From an uncultured Campylobacter sp. (lineage in GTDB: Bacteria; Campylobacterota; Campylobacteria; Campylobacterales; Campylobacteraceae), in the NCBI RefSeq assembly GCF_937890585.1, contig NZ_CALACG010000037.1, forward strand, positions 1 through 6,916: a stretch of DNA of 6,916 bases. The letters are read 5' to 3'. This document shows, in pieces, positions 5,533 through 6,916 of this stretch. A program made the translations under genes and the position numbers. The notes under the pieces were generated by a model. It was not told the DNA's origin. It saw nothing but the letters and a program-made list of their open reading frames with translations, and ran no database searches. The number at the start of each line of letters is the position of its first letter. The stretch's first letter is position 1.

Positions 5533-6790
5533 TTTTGTGCCCTCCGATCTTTTTGTTTCTATCCTGCCCAGTCGCTTCTGGAAGTAGGTCGATCGCACGT
5601 AGGATCGAGTTTTTGCCAAATTTCTCTTTTATCAAATTTAGTGACTTTAGCACCGCTTTTTCCTTGGCGCCATCTTCAAATAGGCTAAATTCAGCCAAAT
5701 TTTCTTTCACGACGTCGTTTGCTGATATGCTTATCTGGCGAATTAGCCCAGCATTTTTTATCTTATTTAAAAGCAGCTCCTCAGCCGCGCTCATCAGCAC
5801 GCTTGAGATATTTGTGGGCGTTTTAAACCGCACGCTCGCACGCTGGTGTGGCTCAAGTTTGTCAGAAAATTTGATATTTATTGTAAGCCCACTCGCCCTC
5901 ACATCTTTGTTTATGAGCCTAAGAGCGAGCCTATCGGCCATCTCCTTTAGCACGATCACCGCCTCGCAGCGCTCGTAGTCTCTGGGCAAAATTTCCGAGC
6001 TAAAGTAGGACTTGGTGGTTGGTTTATAGGCTTTTATATCGGCTATCGTCGTTGGCTCTATGCCGTTTGCGTGATCGATCGTGATGTAAGCATCGACGCC
6101 AAAAATTTTTTCAAGCAGGCTTTTTGGTGCATTTGCGATATCTTTCATACAAAAAATGCCGCATTTTTCGAGCTTTAGCCTAGTTTGCTTGCCGATACGC
6201 CAGAAGTCACTTAGTGGCTGGTGTGTCCAGAGCTGCTTTTTATAAAGCTCTTCGTCAAGATACGCGATGCCGTCATCTTGGTGCTTTGCTAGTATATCAA
6301 GCGCGATCTTTGCAAGGTATAAATTTGTCCCCATGCCACAAGTCGCCGTAACGCCAGTCGTTTTTAGTATCTCATCCATCATCATCTTTGCCATCTCTTT
6401 TGCGCCAAGAGCGTAAAATTTCAAGTAAGAAGTGAGGTCGATAAAGCACTCATCGATCGAATAGACGTAGATGTCCTCTTTGGAGACATATTTTAGATAA
6501 ATCTCATAAATCCTAGCGGCGTAGTCGATGTAAAACTGCATCCTAGGAGGTGCAGCGATAAATTTGATATCCCTTGGTATCTCAAAGAGCCTGCAGCGGT
6601 TTTTCACCCCTTTTGCACGAAGCGCTGGACTAACAGCTAGGCAAACGCTAGACTCGCCCCTGCTGGTATCAGCCACGACTAGGTCGGCCTTAAATGGATC
6701 AAGCCCGCGCTCGACGCACTCAACCGAGGCGTAAAAGGACTTTAGGTCGATAACAGCGTAAATTTTCTCTTGCAAATTTTGGTTTTTCAT
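5522..6790 (-). CDS. Y-family translesion DNA polymerase, UvrX/YqjW (UmuC)-like
   Basis: A 422-residue Y-family polymerase that would copy past damaged template bases. Palm motif 1 is VIDLKSFYASVE (13-24), with metal ligand Asp15 and steric-gate Tyr20. The triphosphate/fingers part follows (LAVSPALRAKGV, RLFEIP). Motif 3 is YSIDECFIDLT (110-120), with catalytic Asp113-Glu114. Then come GMGTNLYLAKIA (152-163) and the helix-hairpin-helix thumb region FWRIGKQTRLKLEKCGI (196-212). The little finger ends near 360, and EFSLF (367-371) resembles a sliding-clamp binding motif (QxSLF). The C-terminus RNKKIGGHK (411-419) is a mark of the Gram-positive UvrX/YqjW group rather than of DinB. The ATG at 6790 has no Shine-Dalgarno but sits 6 nt after a TATAAT box. 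It overlaps the downstream YolD-like gene by 11 nt. The protein is complete, with no missing catalytic residue. Confidence 0.94.
   Translation of the reverse strand: MKNQNLQEKIYAVIDLKSFYASVECVERGLDPFKADLVVADTSRGESSVCLAVSPALRAKGVKNRCRLFEIPRDIKFIAAPPRMQFYIDYAARIYEIYLKYVSKEDIYVYSIDECFIDLTSYLKFYALGAKEMAKMMMDEILKTTGVTATCGMGTNLYLAKIALDILAKHQDDGIAYLDEELYKKQLWTHQPLSDFWRIGKQTRLKLEKCGIFCMKDIANAPKSLLEKIFGVDAYITIDHANGIEPTTIADIKAYKPTTKSYFSSEILPRDYERCEAVIVLKEMADRLALRLINKDVRASGLTINIKFSDKLEPHQRASVRFKTPTNISSVLMSAAEELLLNKIKNAGLIRQISISANDVVKENLAEFSLFEDGAKEKAVLKSLNLIKEKFGKNSILRAIDLLPEATGQDRNKKIGGHKSGE
5540..5545 (-). promoter_or_regulatory. Shine-Dalgarno of the YolD-like gene, inside the polymerase coding sequence
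   Basis: Minus-strand GGAGGG at 5545-5540, followed 7 nt later by GTG at 5532. The same bases are the Gly416-Gly417 codons of the polymerase's IGGH motif, so this stretch is read both as conserved protein and as ribosome binding site. Confidence 0.75.
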
Positions 6791-6796
6791 AAGGGG

Positions 6797-6802
6797 ATTA
6801 TA
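6797..6802 (-). promoter_or_regulatory. -10 box immediately upstream of the polymerase gene
   Basis: A perfect minus-strand TATAAT (6802-6797) is separated from the ATG at 6790 by only CCCCTT. Transcription would begin at about 6790-6791, so the message would have essentially no leader. There is no purine-rich ribosome binding site to argue otherwise, and no clear -35, as is usual in Campylobacter. Confidence 0.55.
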
Positions 6803-6916
6803 GATGAAATTTGGTAAAAGTTAGTTTGCAAATTTTGTTTGAGATGGCTTGAAATTTTTTAGAAAATAAAATAAAAAAGGCTAAATTTGAGTGCAAAAAC
6901 CACGCACCAAAGATAC

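Noticed and set aside
5533..5619. N-terminal extension of the YolD-like protein from the ATG at 5619
   Set aside because: It would overlap the polymerase by 98 nt in another frame, lacks a ribosome binding site of its own, adds 29 residues not seen in YolD-type proteins, and a strong GGAGGG-spaced GTG exists at 5532.
5535..5978. 147-codon plus-strand frame opposite the polymerase
   Set aside because: It is the antisense of strongly conserved polymerase sequence, with serine/phenylalanine-rich low-complexity translation and no family resemblance.
6798..6914. Minus-strand 38-codon open frame at the right edge as the C-terminus of a gene
   Set aside because: It is too short and too AT-rich to tell from chance, with no recognisable motif. 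It is kept only as an alternative explanation for the polymerase's missing leader.
1..6916. CRISPR array, insertion sequence or attachment site
   Set aside because: No regularly spaced direct repeats, no transposase or integrase frame, and no tRNA-end duplication were seen.

Overview
The window looks like chromosomal DNA of a Campylobacter (Campylobacterota, formerly Epsilonproteobacteria), most likely a C. concisus/curvus/showae-type species rather than C. jejuni. The basis is the very frequent AAATTT words, moderate GC (core genes about 45-60% in sampled lines), and the gene run ribH-nusB-pyrF with 1-nt spacing and a 4-nt overlap. From memory, this run also follows kdsA in C. jejuni. The species assignment is inference.

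Layout. (1) 53-2485 (+): a complete TonB-dependent outer-membrane receptor of the haemoglobin/transferrin/lactoferrin type with a GTG start, AT-richer than what follows. (2) 2538-4082 (+): a tight housekeeping operon of ribH (riboflavin), nusB (transcription antitermination) and pyrF (pyrimidines). (3) 4083-4295: 213 nt without a gene, holding two imperfect inverted repeats. (4) 4296-4538 (+): a small helix-hairpin-helix protein of the Cdd1 ('pathogenicity locus') family with a TTG start. (5) 4539-4757: 219 AT-rich nt, probably promoter sequence. (6) 4758-5204 (+): a bacterial homologue of T4 endonuclease V (pyrimidine-dimer DNA glycosylase). (7) On the minus strand, a Y-family translesion polymerase (6790-5522) followed by a small YolD-like gene (5532-5197). 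Their ends overlap each other, and yolD also overlaps the end of the glycosylase gene. (8) 6791-6916: the region upstream of the polymerase, with a TATAAT box so close to the ATG that the mRNA may be leaderless. No stretch longer than 300 nt lacks a gene.

The most interesting part is 4.3-6.8 kb. A glycosylase that cuts UV photoproducts sits tail to tail with a polymerase-plus-YolD pair of the kind known from Bacillus (UvrX/YolD, YqjW/YqjX), next to an HhH protein with a possible DNA-binding role. This looks like a compact DNA-damage repair and tolerance neighbourhood. The YolD gene is best read with a GTG start at 5532 (111 aa). Its Shine-Dalgarno lies in the codons for the conserved Ile-Gly-Gly-His motif at the polymerase C-terminus. 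The receptor gene upstream of ribH and the AT-rich glycosylase gene look like accessory insertions into a core region.
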